From Lacinutrix sp. Hel_I_90 (GTDB taxonomy: Bacteria > Bacteroidota > Bacteroidia > Flavobacteriales > Flavobacteriaceae), in contig NZ_JYNQ01000001.1 of assembly GCF_000934685.1 (NCBI RefSeq), forward strand, positions 3,633,501-3,697,500: a DNA stretch of 64,000 bases, in the 5' to 3' direction. The first letter of the stretch is position 1, and each line of letters opens with the position of its first letter. This document shows, piece by piece, positions 44,011 to 53,789 of the stretch. The notes beneath the pieces were generated by a model. It saw only the letters and a program-made list of their open reading frames with translations, was not told where the DNA came from and did not search any database. The translations under genes and the position numbers were made by a program.

Positions 44011-44546
44011 AGGTGCTTGGTTATTTTTTTACTTAGCGGATTAGTCGCAGAGTAGAAATAGTCTACTAATAGGCCCTTGTTATTCACTAAATATTTTTGA
44101 AAATTCCATTTTACTGAAGAGTTACTGACCCCATTTTTAGATTTTTGAGTCAACCACTTATACAGTGGGTGTTTTTCGTTTCCTTTAACCTTAATTTTTT
44201 CAGTAATTAAAAAAGTGACACCATAATTTACCTCACAGAACGTTGTTATGTCTTTTGCATCCCCAGGCTCTTGTTTTCCAAATTGATTACAAGGGACACC
44301 AATGACTACTAAAGTAGCTTTATAAGCATCACTTAATTCTTGAAGTGCTTTATATTGCGGTGTAAAGCCACATTTGGAAGCCACGTTTACAAATAGTAGG
44401 TGTTTGCCTTTAAAGTCTGATAATGATATGGGCATTCCATTTAAGGCATTTATTTTAATATCATAAATGGATTGGGTGTTACCCGTATTAATGGATTCAG
44501 AAGGTTTAGAAAAAAACGTTTTAAAGAATATTTGAAAGGGATTCAT
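44007..44546 (-). CDS. Glutathione peroxidase-family thiol peroxidase
   Basis: 179 aa. The peroxidatic site is Cys, not Sec, in NVASKCGFTPQY (C59). NQFGKQEPG supplies the Gln and KWNFQKYLV the Trp/Asn of the active-site tetrad. Bacterial members usually use thioredoxin. About 20 residues precede the core domain and no signal peptide is evident. It detoxifies hydroperoxides, consistent with photo-oxidative stress in this cluster. Confidence 0.92.
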   Translation of the reverse strand: MNPFQIFFKTFFSKPSESINTGNTQSIYDIKINALNGMPISLSDFKGKHLLFVNVASKCGFTPQYKALQELSDAYKATLVVIGVPCNQFGKQEPGDAKDITTFCEVNYGVTFLITEKIKVKGNEKHPLYKWLTQKSKNGVSNSSVKWNFQKYLVNNKGLLVDYFYSATNPLSKKITKHL

Positions 44547-44550
44547 AAGC

Positions 44551-45234
44551 TTAAATTTTGAAGCTTACTATCCCGCAGTCCATTTCGAAAATTTGACCTG
44601 AAATAGAGGCGGCCTTTTCTGAAATTAAAAAGTCTGCCATATTGGCAACTTCTTCAGGTTTCAGGAATTTTTTAAGCGGGTGGCGGTCGGTCATGTTGTC
44701 GACCATTTTCTCGTTGCGAAGTAATTTTGAAGCTAATTGTGTGTCTGTGACTGTTGGCGCAATGGCATTAACTCTTATTGTTGGTGCTAATTCAGCACCT
44801 AAAGATTTTACTAAACCTTCAATGCCAGATTTTGCCGTGGCTACACTGGCATGAAATGGCATGCCTAATTTGGCAGCAACTGTGCTAAACAATAGGATAG
44901 AAGGTGCGTTACCGTTTTTTAATATTGGTAAATACTTTTGAATAGCTTTGACTGCACCAAGTACATTAATTTCGAAATCTGCTCTAAAATCGTCTAAGCT
45001 TAGTCTAGAAATTGGTTTCAAGTTAATGCTGCCTGGGCAATAAATTAAGACGTCTAAAGCTTCTAATTCAGGGAGCTCATCTTTTAACACATCACACGTG
45101 TGATGTGTTAAATTTTGATGAGAATGTTCTGGAGGCGTTCTACTTATGTTTATTACCTTATTGCCATTTAATAAGCTAGTAACAATAGCATTGCCAATAC
45201 CTTTGCTTCCGCCTATAACTAGTATGTTTTTCAT
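44551..45234 (-). CDS. SDR-family NAD(P)-dependent oxidoreductase
   Basis: 227 aa from the ATG at 45234 (MKNILVIGGSKGIGNAI). The Rossmann motif is GGSKGIGNAI, followed by LFSTVAA and a catalytic region around MPFHASVATAKSG, where the expected Tyr of YxxxK is replaced (H-A-S-V-A-T-A-K), so catalysis may be altered. The C-terminal region has GQIFEMDCG. The 13-codon upstream extension precedes the Rossmann strand and is not used. It is 4 bp upstream of the glutathione peroxidase gene. Confidence 0.85.
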   Translation of the reverse strand: MKNILVIGGSKGIGNAIVTSLLNGNKVINISRTPPEHSHQNLTHHTCDVLKDELPELEALDVLIYCPGSINLKPISRLSLDDFRADFEINVLGAVKAIQKYLPILKNGNAPSILLFSTVAAKLGMPFHASVATAKSGIEGLVKSLGAELAPTIRVNAIAPTVTDTQLASKLLRNEKMVDNMTDRHPLKKFLKPEEVANMADFLISEKAASISGQIFEMDCGIVSFKI

Positions 45235-45287
45235 AATATTAATGAGATTTTTAGCATAGACGAAAGGCAGCACTTAGGCTGTATTCT

Positions 45288-45509
45288 CTATGATGTAGGA
45301 CGACCTTTCAATCGTTTTTCAATTTTTTGTTTCATTGCCGTAAGACGCTTCATCACGTCCATAAGCTCTGGGTTTTTTGTTTCTTTATAAATTTCATTTA
45401 AGCCTAAAATTAGTTCTTTTACTTTACGAGAAGCTATAATACGTTCATTGGTGGTAATAAATGTAGTACCTGCTTCTTCAAATTCTAAGGCTTTTTTTAA
45501 AATGTCCAT
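45288..45509 (-). CDS. Conserved small helical protein in the photolyase cluster
   Basis: 73 aa from the ATG at 45509 (MDILKKALEFEEAGTTFI), slightly overlapping the end of folE; an in-frame TTG two codons earlier is less likely. The whole protein is predicted helical and rich in Lys/Glu. I do not recognise a characterised family. Position between folE and the SDR gene suggests it is part of the same transcript. Confidence 0.65.
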   Translation of the reverse strand: MDILKKALEFEEAGTTFITTNERIIASRKVKELILGLNEIYKETKNPELMDVMKRLTAMKQKIEKRLKGRPTS

Positions 45510-45511
45510 TG

Positions 45512-46213
45512 TCAATCTTTTAGGTAATTCTGTAATTCAGTTATTTTGGCTTGCGATTTAAAAGCGCCTCCATAATAAACAGTTACAGTTGTAGAAGTAT
45601 CGTCTTTGATACCACGTGATGAAACGCATAAATGCTTTGCATCAATAATTACAGCTATATCTTCTGTTTCTAGAATTAGTTTTAATTCGTTTGCTATTTG
45701 ATTCGTTAAACGTTCTTGTACTTGTGGTCGTTTTGCGAAATATTGTACAATTCGGTTTAACTTTGATAGACCAATAACCTTGCCAGAAGAAATGTATGAC
45801 ACATGTGCTTTACCAATGATAGGAACAAAGTGATGCTCACAATTGGAGTAAAACGTGATATTTTTTTCGACAAGCATCTGGTTATATTGATACTTATTGT
45901 CAAATAAAGCAATTTTTGGTTTATTATTGGGGTTTAATCCAGAAAAAATTTCATCAATGTACATTTTGGCGACGCGATTTGGTGTGCCTCTTAGAGAATC
46001 ATCTGTGAGATCTAAGCCCATAACATCCATAATCTCTTCAAAAAGTCCTGCTATTTTTTCTTTCTTTTCTGCATCATTCATTTTAAAGGCATCGGCCTTC
46101 ATAGGTGTTTCTAAACCAGTATATAAATGATTGTCACCAATGTCTTCTTGAGATAAACCATTAAACGTAACACCATTTTTTTTCGTAAGCATTTCTAAAT
46201 CAGTCTTGTTCAT
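45512..46213 (-). CDS. folE: GTP cyclohydrolase I
   Basis: 233 aa. It makes 7,8-dihydroneopterin triphosphate, the first pterin of folate synthesis. Seen are GLDLTDDSLRGTPNRVAKMY, the zinc and active-site segment FYSNCEHHFVPIIGKAHVSY, and KHLCVSSRGIKDDTS with the second Cys. In this cluster it could boost the folate antenna (MTHF) used by photolyases, which is a plausible reason for its location. Confidence 0.95.
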   Translation of the reverse strand: MNKTDLEMLTKKNGVTFNGLSQEDIGDNHLYTGLETPMKADAFKMNDAEKKEKIAGLFEEIMDVMGLDLTDDSLRGTPNRVAKMYIDEIFSGLNPNNKPKIALFDNKYQYNQMLVEKNITFYSNCEHHFVPIIGKAHVSYISSGKVIGLSKLNRIVQYFAKRPQVQERLTNQIANELKLILETEDIAVIIDAKHLCVSSRGIKDDTSTTVTVYYGGAFKSQAKITELQNYLKD

Positions 46214-46310
46214 CTGTGTTCTTTTTTATTATTTTTAATAGATCAAAGGGCTTCGCTTCTAAAAGTATTGATTTCCAGTAATACTTTTTTAACACCTGTC
46301 TTAGAAATAT

Positions 46311-46589
46311 TTATCGTTTACTTATTTTATTGTGCGTAATTTGTTTTTGTCTTGTGCATTTAAACCGTCCGTCTTCAAAACCGCGTTTTTTCGAGTGTTT
46401 GGTTGTTCGTCCTTGTACTCGAGCTCTCCAAAGTCTAAAACTGCTAGGTTTCATCTCCCGCCGCATGAGTTCAATTACTTCCTGTTCTTTTATATTGAAT
46501 TGAAAGGTAATCGCGTCAAAGGGTGTCCGGTCTTCCCATGCCATTTCTATAATGCGATCTAAAGCTTCAATTGTAAACGTTTTTTTCAT
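46311..46589 (-). CDS. TIGR03643 family protein
   Basis: A 92-aa basic protein: ALDRIIEMAWEDRTPFDAI, QEVIELMRREMKPSSFRLWR, VQGRTTKHSKK. This is the TIGR03643 pattern, a small family of unknown function that accompanies cryptochrome/photolyase genes. Its start overlaps the previous gene's stop by one base. Confidence 0.88.
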   Translation of the reverse strand: MKKTFTIEALDRIIEMAWEDRTPFDAITFQFNIKEQEVIELMRREMKPSSFRLWRARVQGRTTKHSKKRGFEDGRFKCTRQKQITHNKISKR

Positions 46590-47017
46590 TATAGGCCCAT
46601 GAATTTGTATTGTTCATCAAAAGCTATTTTTTTCGCAAAAAGCCTATCAAAAAAAGACTGATTCTCTTTAAAGGTTTTGCTATTTCTGAAGTGAATAAAC
46701 TTGCCTTGTGCATGAATGCTCGAACCGTTTATTTTGTAAATCACTAACTGATAAAAAGGAATCGCCCAACTAAAATTTTTTAATCCTTGATTGATGTGTA
46801 TTAAAATGCCACTAGGTCTTAATTCAATACTTGCATAATTTATATCTGATATAATATTGAGGTAACGCTGTAAACTCGGGCTCACTTCATCTACAATCAT
46901 ACGTTTAGATCCAGTACCTTTCATTCGAATAGATTGAATAAACGAATAGGGTTTGCCTACTAAATCATTTATAATTGCATCCGTTTTTTTATCTGTATGT
47001 GTTGTGTTTAAAATCAA
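46589..47017 (-). CDS. Conserved hypothetical protein at the operator-controlled promoter
   Basis: About 143 aa. The frame is open to a TTG at 47041, but that TTG coincides with the -7 box TAAATTTG of the predicted promoter. A second TTG at 47017 (before ILNTTHTDKK) is therefore chosen; the start stays uncertain. The protein is mixed alpha/beta with SFIQSIRMKGTGSKRMIVDE (about 27-46) and no recognised domain. First gene of a unit with the TIGR03643 gene (one-base overlap). Confidence 0.62.
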   Translation of the reverse strand: MILNTTHTDKKTDAIINDLVGKPYSFIQSIRMKGTGSKRMIVDEVSPSLQRYLNIISDINYASIELRPSGILIHINQGLKNFSWAIPFYQLVIYKINGSSIHAQGKFIHFRNSKTFKENQSFFDRLFAKKIAFDEQYKFMGL

Positions 47018-47031
47018 TTTATGCGTTTTGA

Positions 47032-47063
47032 ATGTAAACAAATTTACAAAATGTTTAACTTAA
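47032..47063 (-). promoter_or_regulatory. Promoter of the TIGR03643 unit overlapping the palindromic operator
   Basis: On the minus strand TTG (about 47066-47068), a 19-bp spacer and TAAATTTG (47039-47046) fit the flavobacterial consensus. The downstream arm of the shared palindrome lies within the spacer, so a bound repressor would block RNA polymerase. Confidence 0.55.
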
Positions 47064-47081
47064 TTCAATATAAGTTAAACA
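47052..47081. promoter_or_regulatory. Shared palindromic operator, copy 1: TGTTTAAC-N14-GTTAAACA
   Basis: Perfect 8-bp arms (47052-47059 and 47074-47081) separated by 14 bp. The identical arms and spacing occur upstream of the TetR-like gene at 55850-55879. Even the adjacent ACAAAATG and the distance to the -7 box are the same. Confidence 0.75.
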
Positions 47082-47171
47082 AAAATTAACATTTAAAAGT
47101 TTATTGATTTATAGTCAAAACCTATAGTAGTTGTTTAGAGCAGATGTAATAATAATTAGTTGAAGTGATTT

Positions 47172-48659
47172 TTAGTTTGTCTTCAGAGTATCCCGGTTAC
47201 TTAGCGTATGTCTCTTTAAAATTCGACTAGCCTCTTTTTTAACTAAAGCATTAGCTTTCATACGCCATAGTGTAGCGCTCGCTTTCTTTCTGGTCTCCTT
47301 TTCATTTATAATCGGAAATGGATAGTCCTTGCCCAATTGAAAACCAGTGATTTGTTGATCGAAATAAGACATGTCTTGAGGATTATGGATATGGGGTGCT
47401 TCTAAATCTGATAGTTCTGGAACCCATTGTTTAATAAATGCACCTTCAGGATCATGTTCTAAGCTATTCTTGAGCGGGTTATAAATACGAAGCATATTAA
47501 TACCTGTTTCACCTGCTTGCATTTGTATTTGCGGATAATGTATTCCTGGTTCGAAATCTAAAAATAGCGCGGCGAGATAGTCGCTCATGTCTTGCCATGG
47601 TTGCCATAAATTATGGGTAAATATGGAAACGATCATGGCCCGCATTCTAAAATTTAAATACCCTGTTTCAATTAAACATCTTATACAGGCATCAACCAAA
47701 GGAAATCCAGTTTGTCCATTTTTCCAAGCGTTTTGAAACTCTAAATTTATTGGTTTATTTAATTGGTGAAAGCCTTTGTTGATGCTTTTAAATTCCATTT
47801 TACTTTCCATTTCAAACTTTTGAATAAAATGGGCCTGCCAACGCAGCCTAGATAAGAAAGCATTTAAATGTTTTTTATGTTTACTATCATTAAAGGAGTC
47901 TCTGGTAGCATTAATTACTTGTTTTACAGATAAGTTTCCCCAGGCGATGTAGGGTGATATGCGGCTACAACTGGTTCTTGCTTTTAAAGGTTTTGAGATA
48001 TTTGCGCTATAGCTTTTGTGTCGCTCTTTTAAGAAAGAATTCAAATATTTTAAGCCCGTTGTTGTGCCCCCTTGCTGGACTGTTTTTGATTTAGGAGACT
48101 TTAAATCAATAGTGTTGAAATCCTTTGCTAACGAGTCAAGGGCTTCGATAGATAATAGTTGATTACGTTTTGGTCGAAACTGATATTCAGGCTGCATCAT
48201 AAAATGCTCCCAATCTGAAAGCCAAGATTTTCTGTTTTTTAGGCCACGAAAAATACCGTTATTTACGTTTTCAGTCCATACAATGTTTTGTGTTTTACAG
48301 AATGCTGAAAAGGCTATATCACGATCAAATGTTTTTTTAATACCAGTTTCTTGATGCGAATAGATCTGGGTAACATTATAATATTTTTGAAGTTTTAAAA
48401 TAAATAATTCGACACTGTCTTTTACTACAAACACCTTTGAATTATATGCTTTTAAATGGCTGTTTAAATCTTCTAAAGATTGTTTTACAAAATCCCAATG
48501 CCGTTCGCTATAATGTTTATCTTCTAGTAAAAAATCCTCAAAAATGTAACATAATAAAACAGGTGTGCCAGATTGCAACGCGTTACTAACAGCTTCATTA
48601 TCTGCTAAACGTAAATCACGTTTAAACCATAAAATATGCAATGTCTCTTTTTCTTCCAC
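47172..48659 (-). CDS. Divergent cryptochrome/photolyase with FAD-binding domain
   Basis: 495 aa, GTG start overlapping the upstream stop as TAGTG, so coupled. The antenna domain has [18 protein letters not shown]. The FAD domain has [38 protein letters not shown] and [16 protein letters not shown]. Where ordinary photolyases carry the NVGNWQW segment, this one reads [16 protein letters not shown], so the usual flavin N5-contacting Asn block is replaced. It is a separate subfamily; whether it repairs DNA or senses light is unknown. Confidence 0.85.
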   Translation of the reverse strand: MEEKETLHILWFKRDLRLADNEAVSNALQSGTPVLLCYIFEDFLLEDKHYSERHWDFVKQSLEDLNSHLKAYNSKVFVVKDSVELFILKLQKYYNVTQIYSHQETGIKKTFDRDIAFSAFCKTQNIVWTENVNNGIFRGLKNRKSWLSDWEHFMMQPEYQFRPKRNQLLSIEALDSLAKDFNTIDLKSPKSKTVQQGGTTTGLKYLNSFLKERHKSYSANISKPLKARTSCSRISPYIAWGNLSVKQVINATRDSFNDSKHKKHLNAFLSRLRWQAHFIQKFEMESKMEFKSINKGFHQLNKPINLEFQNAWKNGQTGFPLVDACIRCLIETGYLNFRMRAMIVSIFTHNLWQPWQDMSDYLAALFLDFEPGIHYPQIQMQAGETGINMLRIYNPLKNSLEHDPEGAFIKQWVPELSDLEAPHIHNPQDMSYFDQQITGFQLGKDYPFPIINEKETRKKASATLWRMKANALVKKEASRILKRHTLSNRDTLKTN

Positions 48660-50191
48660 TAAAAACGGTCTGGAGTTTTAATTATATCAAGCGCTCTTTC
48701 CTTTATGTTTTGCAAGGTTTCAGGATTCATTTTATCAAGGAGACTGTACATCATTCCCATCCTAAAATTACCGCCTAGTTTTTCTCGTTTGTCATCTAGA
48801 AAATGCCAATACAAGCTATTAAATGGACAGGCGTTTTCTGTTACTTTTTCTTTATGGTTGTAATGGCAGTCCTTGCAGTAGTTGCTCATTTTGTTTATAT
48901 AACTTCCACTTGAAACATACGGTTTGGTTGCTATTTTTCCACCATCGGCATACTGGCTCATACCACGGGTGTTGGGTAGTTGAACCCATTCTATAGCATC
49001 AATATAAATACCTAGATACCAGGCATCGACTTCGTCTGGAGCTATTTGAGTCAAAAGCATGTAATTTCCAGTAATCATTAAGCGTTGAATGTGATGTGCA
49101 TAACCATTATCTAATGAATTTGTAATGGCTTGTTTTAAACAATTCATTTTAGTCTTACCTGTCCAGAAGAAATCTGGTAATGCATTATGGTTTTCTAAAT
49201 GATTTTGCGTTTTATAATCTGGCATTAATGCCCAGTACATGCCGCGCATGTATTCACGCCAACCAATAATTTGGCGTATAAAACCTTCTACTTGAGAGAT
49301 GTTTATTTGGGCTCCGTGTTTTTGCCAATAGTTTAGTACAGTAGCTACTACATTTTTTGGTGACAGTATTTTACAATTCAGGGCAAACGATAGGCGCGAG
49401 TGGAACAGGTACACTTCTTTGGTATGCATGGCGTCTTGATAATCTCCAAAATGAATTAAAAGATTTTCACAAAAATATTTAAGCTGCTCCAATGCCTGAG
49501 TTCTATTTATTGGGTATTGGAAAATAGAACCATCAAATCGTCCTATGGTTTTAATACTTTCAGACTCTAGTAATTCTACAAGGTCTGAAACGTCATTATC
49601 AAAAGCTTTAAAAGGAGGTATTTCAGCTTCACCTTTCCATTGGTTTCTATTGCTTTTGTCGTAGTTCCATTTGCCGCCTTCAGGTTGCCCTGCGACCATT
49701 AAAATAGCGTGCTTTTTTCGCATGTCGCGGTAAAAATGTTCCATGAGCCATTGCTTTTTGCCTTTAAAAAAAGTGGCTAAATCTTGGCGCTTGGTATAAA
49801 AGTGTTCTGTAGAGAAGGTTTCGGTTTCAATAGTCAAGCCTTTACAAAACGTGATGAGTTGCTCATCTAAACGGTATTCATCTGGCATTTGGTATTGAAA
49901 GGTAGCGATGGCATGTTCTTTAATTAAGAACTGAAGATTTTTTGTGAGGCTTTGAGTGTTGCTTTTGTCATTCAGTTTAAAATAAATGACCTTACAATTA
50001 TTGGCTTCTAGCTGTTTTGCAAAGTCACGCATGGCGGCAAAAAATCCAATAACCTTTTGAATGTGGTGTTTTACATAATCGGTTTCCTGGCGCATTTCAA
50101 ATAAACAATACACAACGTTTTCCTGATTGCCTTTATACCAAGAATGTTTGCTGTTAAGTTGGTCGCCTAATATGAGTCTTAATGTTTTCAA
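48659..50191 (-). CDS. FeS-containing bacterial cryptochrome/photolyase (6-4 type, PhrB-like)
   Basis: About 510 aa from a TTG at 50191 ([18 protein letters not shown]), just after the DASH gene stop; the frame opens to 50260 but that would overlap the upstream gene. LILGDQLN marks the DPRP/FeS-BCP family. [23 protein letters not shown], and [10 protein letters not shown] are FAD-domain landmarks. CKDCHYN and ACPF give three of the four 4Fe-4S cysteines. Known members repair (6-4) photoproducts and use a lumazine antenna. Confidence 0.9.
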   Translation of the reverse strand: MKTLRLILGDQLNSKHSWYKGNQENVVYCLFEMRQETDYVKHHIQKVIGFFAAMRDFAKQLEANNCKVIYFKLNDKSNTQSLTKNLQFLIKEHAIATFQYQMPDEYRLDEQLITFCKGLTIETETFSTEHFYTKRQDLATFFKGKKQWLMEHFYRDMRKKHAILMVAGQPEGGKWNYDKSNRNQWKGEAEIPPFKAFDNDVSDLVELLESESIKTIGRFDGSIFQYPINRTQALEQLKYFCENLLIHFGDYQDAMHTKEVYLFHSRLSFALNCKILSPKNVVATVLNYWQKHGAQINISQVEGFIRQIIGWREYMRGMYWALMPDYKTQNHLENHNALPDFFWTGKTKMNCLKQAITNSLDNGYAHHIQRLMITGNYMLLTQIAPDEVDAWYLGIYIDAIEWVQLPNTRGMSQYADGGKIATKPYVSSGSYINKMSNYCKDCHYNHKEKVTENACPFNSLYWHFLDDKREKLGGNFRMGMMYSLLDKMNPETLQNIKERALDIIKTPDRF

Positions 50192-50207
50192 TGTGTTTTC
50201 AATCGTT

Positions 50208-51518
50208 TTAAAACAAAGTGTCTTGTAGCCACAAACGCTGGAACTTACCAGCGCTATCATAGCGTTCTGCCTGTAGTTTTACATTAAATTTACGGTCCCT
50301 TGGGTCGCTACCTACGCCAGAAACATACATCCAATTGCCGTAATTACTATGAACATCGTAATCTATTAATTGCGATTCAAAATAAGCAGCGCCAATGCGC
50401 CAGTCGAGATTCAACGTTTTCGCAAAATAACTAGCCACATTTTGTCTCCCGCGATTACTCATCCAACCTGTTTTTTTTATTTCAATCATATTGGCATCCA
50501 CAAAAGGTTCTCCAGTTTCGCCATTAATCCATTTCTTAATGACGTTTTGATCCTTTTTCCATTCATAGTCTTTTTCTAAAATGCCACCAATTTTAAAAAT
50601 TTTGTTTTTGTGTTTTAATGAGATGTATTTAAAATAATCTCTCCAAATCAATTCAAAAACAAGCCAATACGTCGAATCGTTTTTAAAATAGTCTTGTTCA
50701 AACTGTTTTACTTGCCAGTAAATCGCTCTAGGACTTAGACTACCGTTAGCTAACCACGGTGAGAATTTTGAACTAAAGTCTGTCCCTATTAATCCGTTTC
50801 TTGTTTTCTTATAAACCCCAAGTTTTTTAGTGGTAAAAAAGTAATCTTTTAAACGCTGTAACGCTTCGGTTTCTCCACCTTTAAAAGGGAATGCAGAATT
50901 TACATGGGTTTCAAAAGCTTCGAAACCGAAATCCTTTAACGTTGGAACTTTTGTATTGTTTTGAATGCTTTTATTCTGAAAAGCAGCGGTGTCTAATTTT
51001 ATTTCAGGCCGTATTTTACTGTTCTTTTGAATGTGTTTCCTATAATCGGTAAAGACTTTTGGAATAGCGTTGAAAGGAAGGGCAAGATCTTCAGGATGGT
51101 ATAAAAACTGATTATAGGTTTCGTAAATTTTAAGCTCTTCAGTTAAGGCGGCAATCACTTGGTCTCGAACAGCATGTTCTTCGGGAGTCCATTCTGTTTG
51201 AAAATAGATGGCCTCAAATTGAAACCTTTCATTTAATTGTGAAATACAGGATGCCGTATAATCGTGGTAAATAAATAATGGAATATGTAACGTTTCTAAT
51301 TGCAACTTTAGATCTGTAATAGTTTCTATTAGAAATTTAGTCCTGAACTTTTCTGTTTTTTTGAAGCCGAAAGGGTCGTTAGCAAATTGTCTGAGATCAA
51401 AACAATACACCGCGACGACTTGATTACTGTTTTCTATTGCTTGGGAAAGCGAAGTATTATCCTGTATGCGTAAATCATTTCTAAACCAGACTAAGCTGTT
51501 GTTTTGTTTTTTCTGCAT
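50208..51518 (-). CDS. Cryptochrome DASH
   Basis: 436 aa. [20 protein letters not shown] opens the antenna domain. FAD-domain landmarks are [71 protein letters not shown] and [18 protein letters not shown], the DASH form of the flavin loop. DASH proteins repair dimers in single-stranded DNA and bind MTHF. The N-terminus overlaps the DUF2256 gene. Confidence 0.94.
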   Translation of the reverse strand: MQKKQNNSLVWFRNDLRIQDNTSLSQAIENSNQVVAVYCFDLRQFANDPFGFKKTEKFRTKFLIETITDLKLQLETLHIPLFIYHDYTASCISQLNERFQFEAIYFQTEWTPEEHAVRDQVIAALTEELKIYETYNQFLYHPEDLALPFNAIPKVFTDYRKHIQKNSKIRPEIKLDTAAFQNKSIQNNTKVPTLKDFGFEAFETHVNSAFPFKGGETEALQRLKDYFFTTKKLGVYKKTRNGLIGTDFSSKFSPWLANGSLSPRAIYWQVKQFEQDYFKNDSTYWLVFELIWRDYFKYISLKHKNKIFKIGGILEKDYEWKKDQNVIKKWINGETGEPFVDANMIEIKKTGWMSNRGRQNVASYFAKTLNLDWRIGAAYFESQLIDYDVHSNYGNWMYVSGVGSDPRDRKFNVKLQAERYDSAGKFQRLWLQDTLF

Positions 51519-51640
51519 TTGTCACTACAATATTTTACATTTTCCCAATGCTTTTCCCATTTTTTACGCCAAGAAAATGGTAAACCGCAAGTAGGGCAGG
51601 TTTTAGTTGGAAAATTTTGTTTCTGTATGCTTTTAGGCAT
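51491..51640 (-). CDS. DUF2256 zinc-ribbon-like small protein
   Basis: 49 aa, ATG at 51640 and TAG at 51491. Contains [18 protein letters not shown] and YCSDKCR, the four cysteines and basic core of DUF2256. It overlaps the end of the SDR/DUF2867 gene by 8 bp and the start of the DASH gene by 28 bp, so the three are one translationally linked unit. Such proteins accompany cryptochromes. Function unknown, perhaps nucleic-acid or metal binding. Confidence 0.85.
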   Translation of the reverse strand: MPKSIQKQNFPTKTCPTCGLPFSWRKKWEKHWENVKYCSDKCRKNKTTA

Positions 51641-53057
51641 TGGCTAACTTATTGATCATGCCATTAAATATAAAGCCATGAAATGGCAAAACACTATACC
51701 AATAGAGTCTACCTGCTAAACCTCTTGGTCTAAATACGGCGCGTTGGTACACTTTTCCTTTAGCGACCCTAAATTCTAACCAAGCTTCACCTGGTAATTT
51801 CATTTCTGCAAACAGCAAAAGCCGCTTCTCCTTATCATCGGCTAACAATACGCGCCAAAAATCTAAAGCATCACCAGCTTGGATGGTGTCCTTATTTGTT
51901 CTCCCACGTCTTAACCCAGAACCACCAAAAAGCTTATCCATGTAACCGCGAATTTTCCAAAGAAAAGTACCGTAGTACCAGCCATTTTCGCCACCAATAG
52001 CACATATTTTAGCATAAGTACGTTGCTCATCCAAAACCTTTCGCTCCTTAATGTCTTTAAAACAGCCATATTTTGGCACGTTGATGTATTTTGCGGAGGG
52101 TCTGTTTTTGGTACGACTACTAACAAAAGAGTCTTTCCAACTTGAAACAATACTATTTTGCTTAATTTTTTCGAAGGCAAACGCTACAGCTTCATCATAA
52201 TTCATTGGTTCGATCTCTAAGAGCTCATTAATATTACTTTTTTTACCAATGATTTCTACTCCCATACTGTTAACCAGTGTCCTTGCCAATTTGTAAGACG
52301 TTGACGTTACAAAATAGAGCCAGTAACTGGATAATTTTGGCGTCATTACTGGTATCGTGAGTATGTAGCGCTTCAGTTTTCTAATCTTAGCAAAACGCAA
52401 TAACATTTGCTTATAGGTTAGTATTTCTGGACCATAAATATCATACGACTGGTTAAACAAACGTTCGTCTCCTAAACCACGAGTTAAGAACGATAATACA
52501 TCACGAATACCAATGGGTTGTGTTTTTGTGTTTAGCCATTTAGGCGCTACCATGACTGGTAGTTTTTCTACCAAATCTCTAATGATTTCAAACGAAGAAC
52601 TTCCAGAGCCGACAATAATTCCCGCTTTAAAAACAGTTAAGGCGTATTTTTGTGAATCTAATGTGTTTTCAACATTTTTACGGGATAATAAATGTTTTGA
52701 AAGTTTTGTGTCGTTAGTAATTCCGCTAAGATAAATAACTTGTTTTGCATCTGTTGTCTCAATATAATGCTTAAAATTCATCGCGCAATCGTTTTCCATT
52801 TGATGAAATTTATCAATGGAATTAGACATGGAATGTATTAGGTAATAAGCCGCATCTATATCTTTAGGGATGTTTTTGAGTGTTTCGGGATCTAAGAAGT
52901 CGGCTTCAACGGCAAAAACATTTTCCTCATCTTTATAACGATTTTCAGTACGTAATTTGCCACGCACCGCACAAATTACAGTGTGACCTTGTTCGATTAA
53001 CAATGGAATCAATCGTTTCCCAATATAACCTGTAGCGCCTGTAACTAATATTCGCAT
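51633..53057 (-). CDS. SDR-family oxidoreductase with DUF2867 domain
   Basis: 474 aa. The N-terminal Rossmann domain (about 1-220) has [28 protein letters not shown] and YLSGITND. The C-terminal DUF2867 domain (about 315-470) has [36 protein letters not shown] (in parts) and [21 protein letters not shown]. This fusion is common next to photolyase genes in Bacteroidota. Substrate unknown. Confidence 0.9.
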   Translation of the reverse strand: MRILVTGATGYIGKRLIPLLIEQGHTVICAVRGKLRTENRYKDEENVFAVEADFLDPETLKNIPKDIDAAYYLIHSMSNSIDKFHQMENDCAMNFKHYIETTDAKQVIYLSGITNDTKLSKHLLSRKNVENTLDSQKYALTVFKAGIIVGSGSSSFEIIRDLVEKLPVMVAPKWLNTKTQPIGIRDVLSFLTRGLGDERLFNQSYDIYGPEILTYKQMLLRFAKIRKLKRYILTIPVMTPKLSSYWLYFVTSTSYKLARTLVNSMGVEIIGKKSNINELLEIEPMNYDEAVAFAFEKIKQNSIVSSWKDSFVSSRTKNRPSAKYINVPKYGCFKDIKERKVLDEQRTYAKICAIGGENGWYYGTFLWKIRGYMDKLFGGSGLRRGRTNKDTIQAGDALDFWRVLLADDKEKRLLLFAEMKLPGEAWLEFRVAKGKVYQRAVFRPRGLAGRLYWYSVLPFHGFIFNGMINKLANA

Positions 53058-53171
53058 AATTGTTTTGTTTTGACTAATAGTTAGCCCTACTGAATTTCGG
53101 GAGTCATATTGTATTAATGAGCGTTAAAATGGTGTCTCCAGAATAATCGGGAGTGCTCAGACTAACAGTAT

Positions 53172-53789
53172 TTACACTTTAGGTCTCTGGTAGTCTAACC
53201 TTGTTTTTAACTTCGGAATAGTATAACCATCCAATCCATTTATGGCAGCGATATTCGCCTTTTCCAAATCTATAAAGCCATCTTTTGCTAGCAAATGATC
53301 TTGGATATATAAATTTTGAATTTCACCAATGACTAAAATGGTATCGTTTGCTTTTATAACATATTCTTCAATATATTTCATTTCCATTTGAATAGGTGCC
53401 TCTTTAACAAAAGGTGCTATACAATCCCTTTTATATTCTGAAGCTAAACTGGTCATTTCAAATTCTGAAATATCTGAAGGATATTTTGCCGATGTATGGT
53501 GCGCCTCCTGTAGAATAGATTCATGAATAGGATTAATAGTATAAACGCCAGTTTCTTTAAGGTTTGTATACGTGTTTCTGGTTACGGTTGTTGGCCTGCA
53601 AAAGAAACCTAATAATGGCGGATTGGATCCAATATGCGTCACAGAGCTAAATACCGCGACGTTTTCAATACCATCCTTTGATTTTGTAGCTATTAAATTA
53701 GCACTTTTAAAACCAGAACAACTATTTATGAGGTTTATTTTATATAAATGATCTAAAGCGTTAATCTCTTTTATATTGAAAGCCGCCAT
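53172..53789 (-). CDS. Flavin reductase-family protein
   Basis: A 205-aa FMN-binding split-barrel protein: NSCSGFKSANLIATKSKDG, SNPPLLGFFCRPTTVTRNTY and VKEAPIQMEMKYIEEYVI. It probably reduces or stores FMN, and could supply reduced flavin for the cluster enzymes. Its start abuts the stop of the ABC1 gene (53789/53790). Confidence 0.88.
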   Translation of the reverse strand: MAAFNIKEINALDHLYKINLINSCSGFKSANLIATKSKDGIENVAVFSSVTHIGSNPPLLGFFCRPTTVTRNTYTNLKETGVYTINPIHESILQEAHHTSAKYPSDISEFEMTSLASEYKRDCIAPFVKEAPIQMEMKYIEEYVIKANDTILVIGEIQNLYIQDHLLAKDGFIDLEKANIAAINGLDGYTIPKLKTRLDYQRPKV

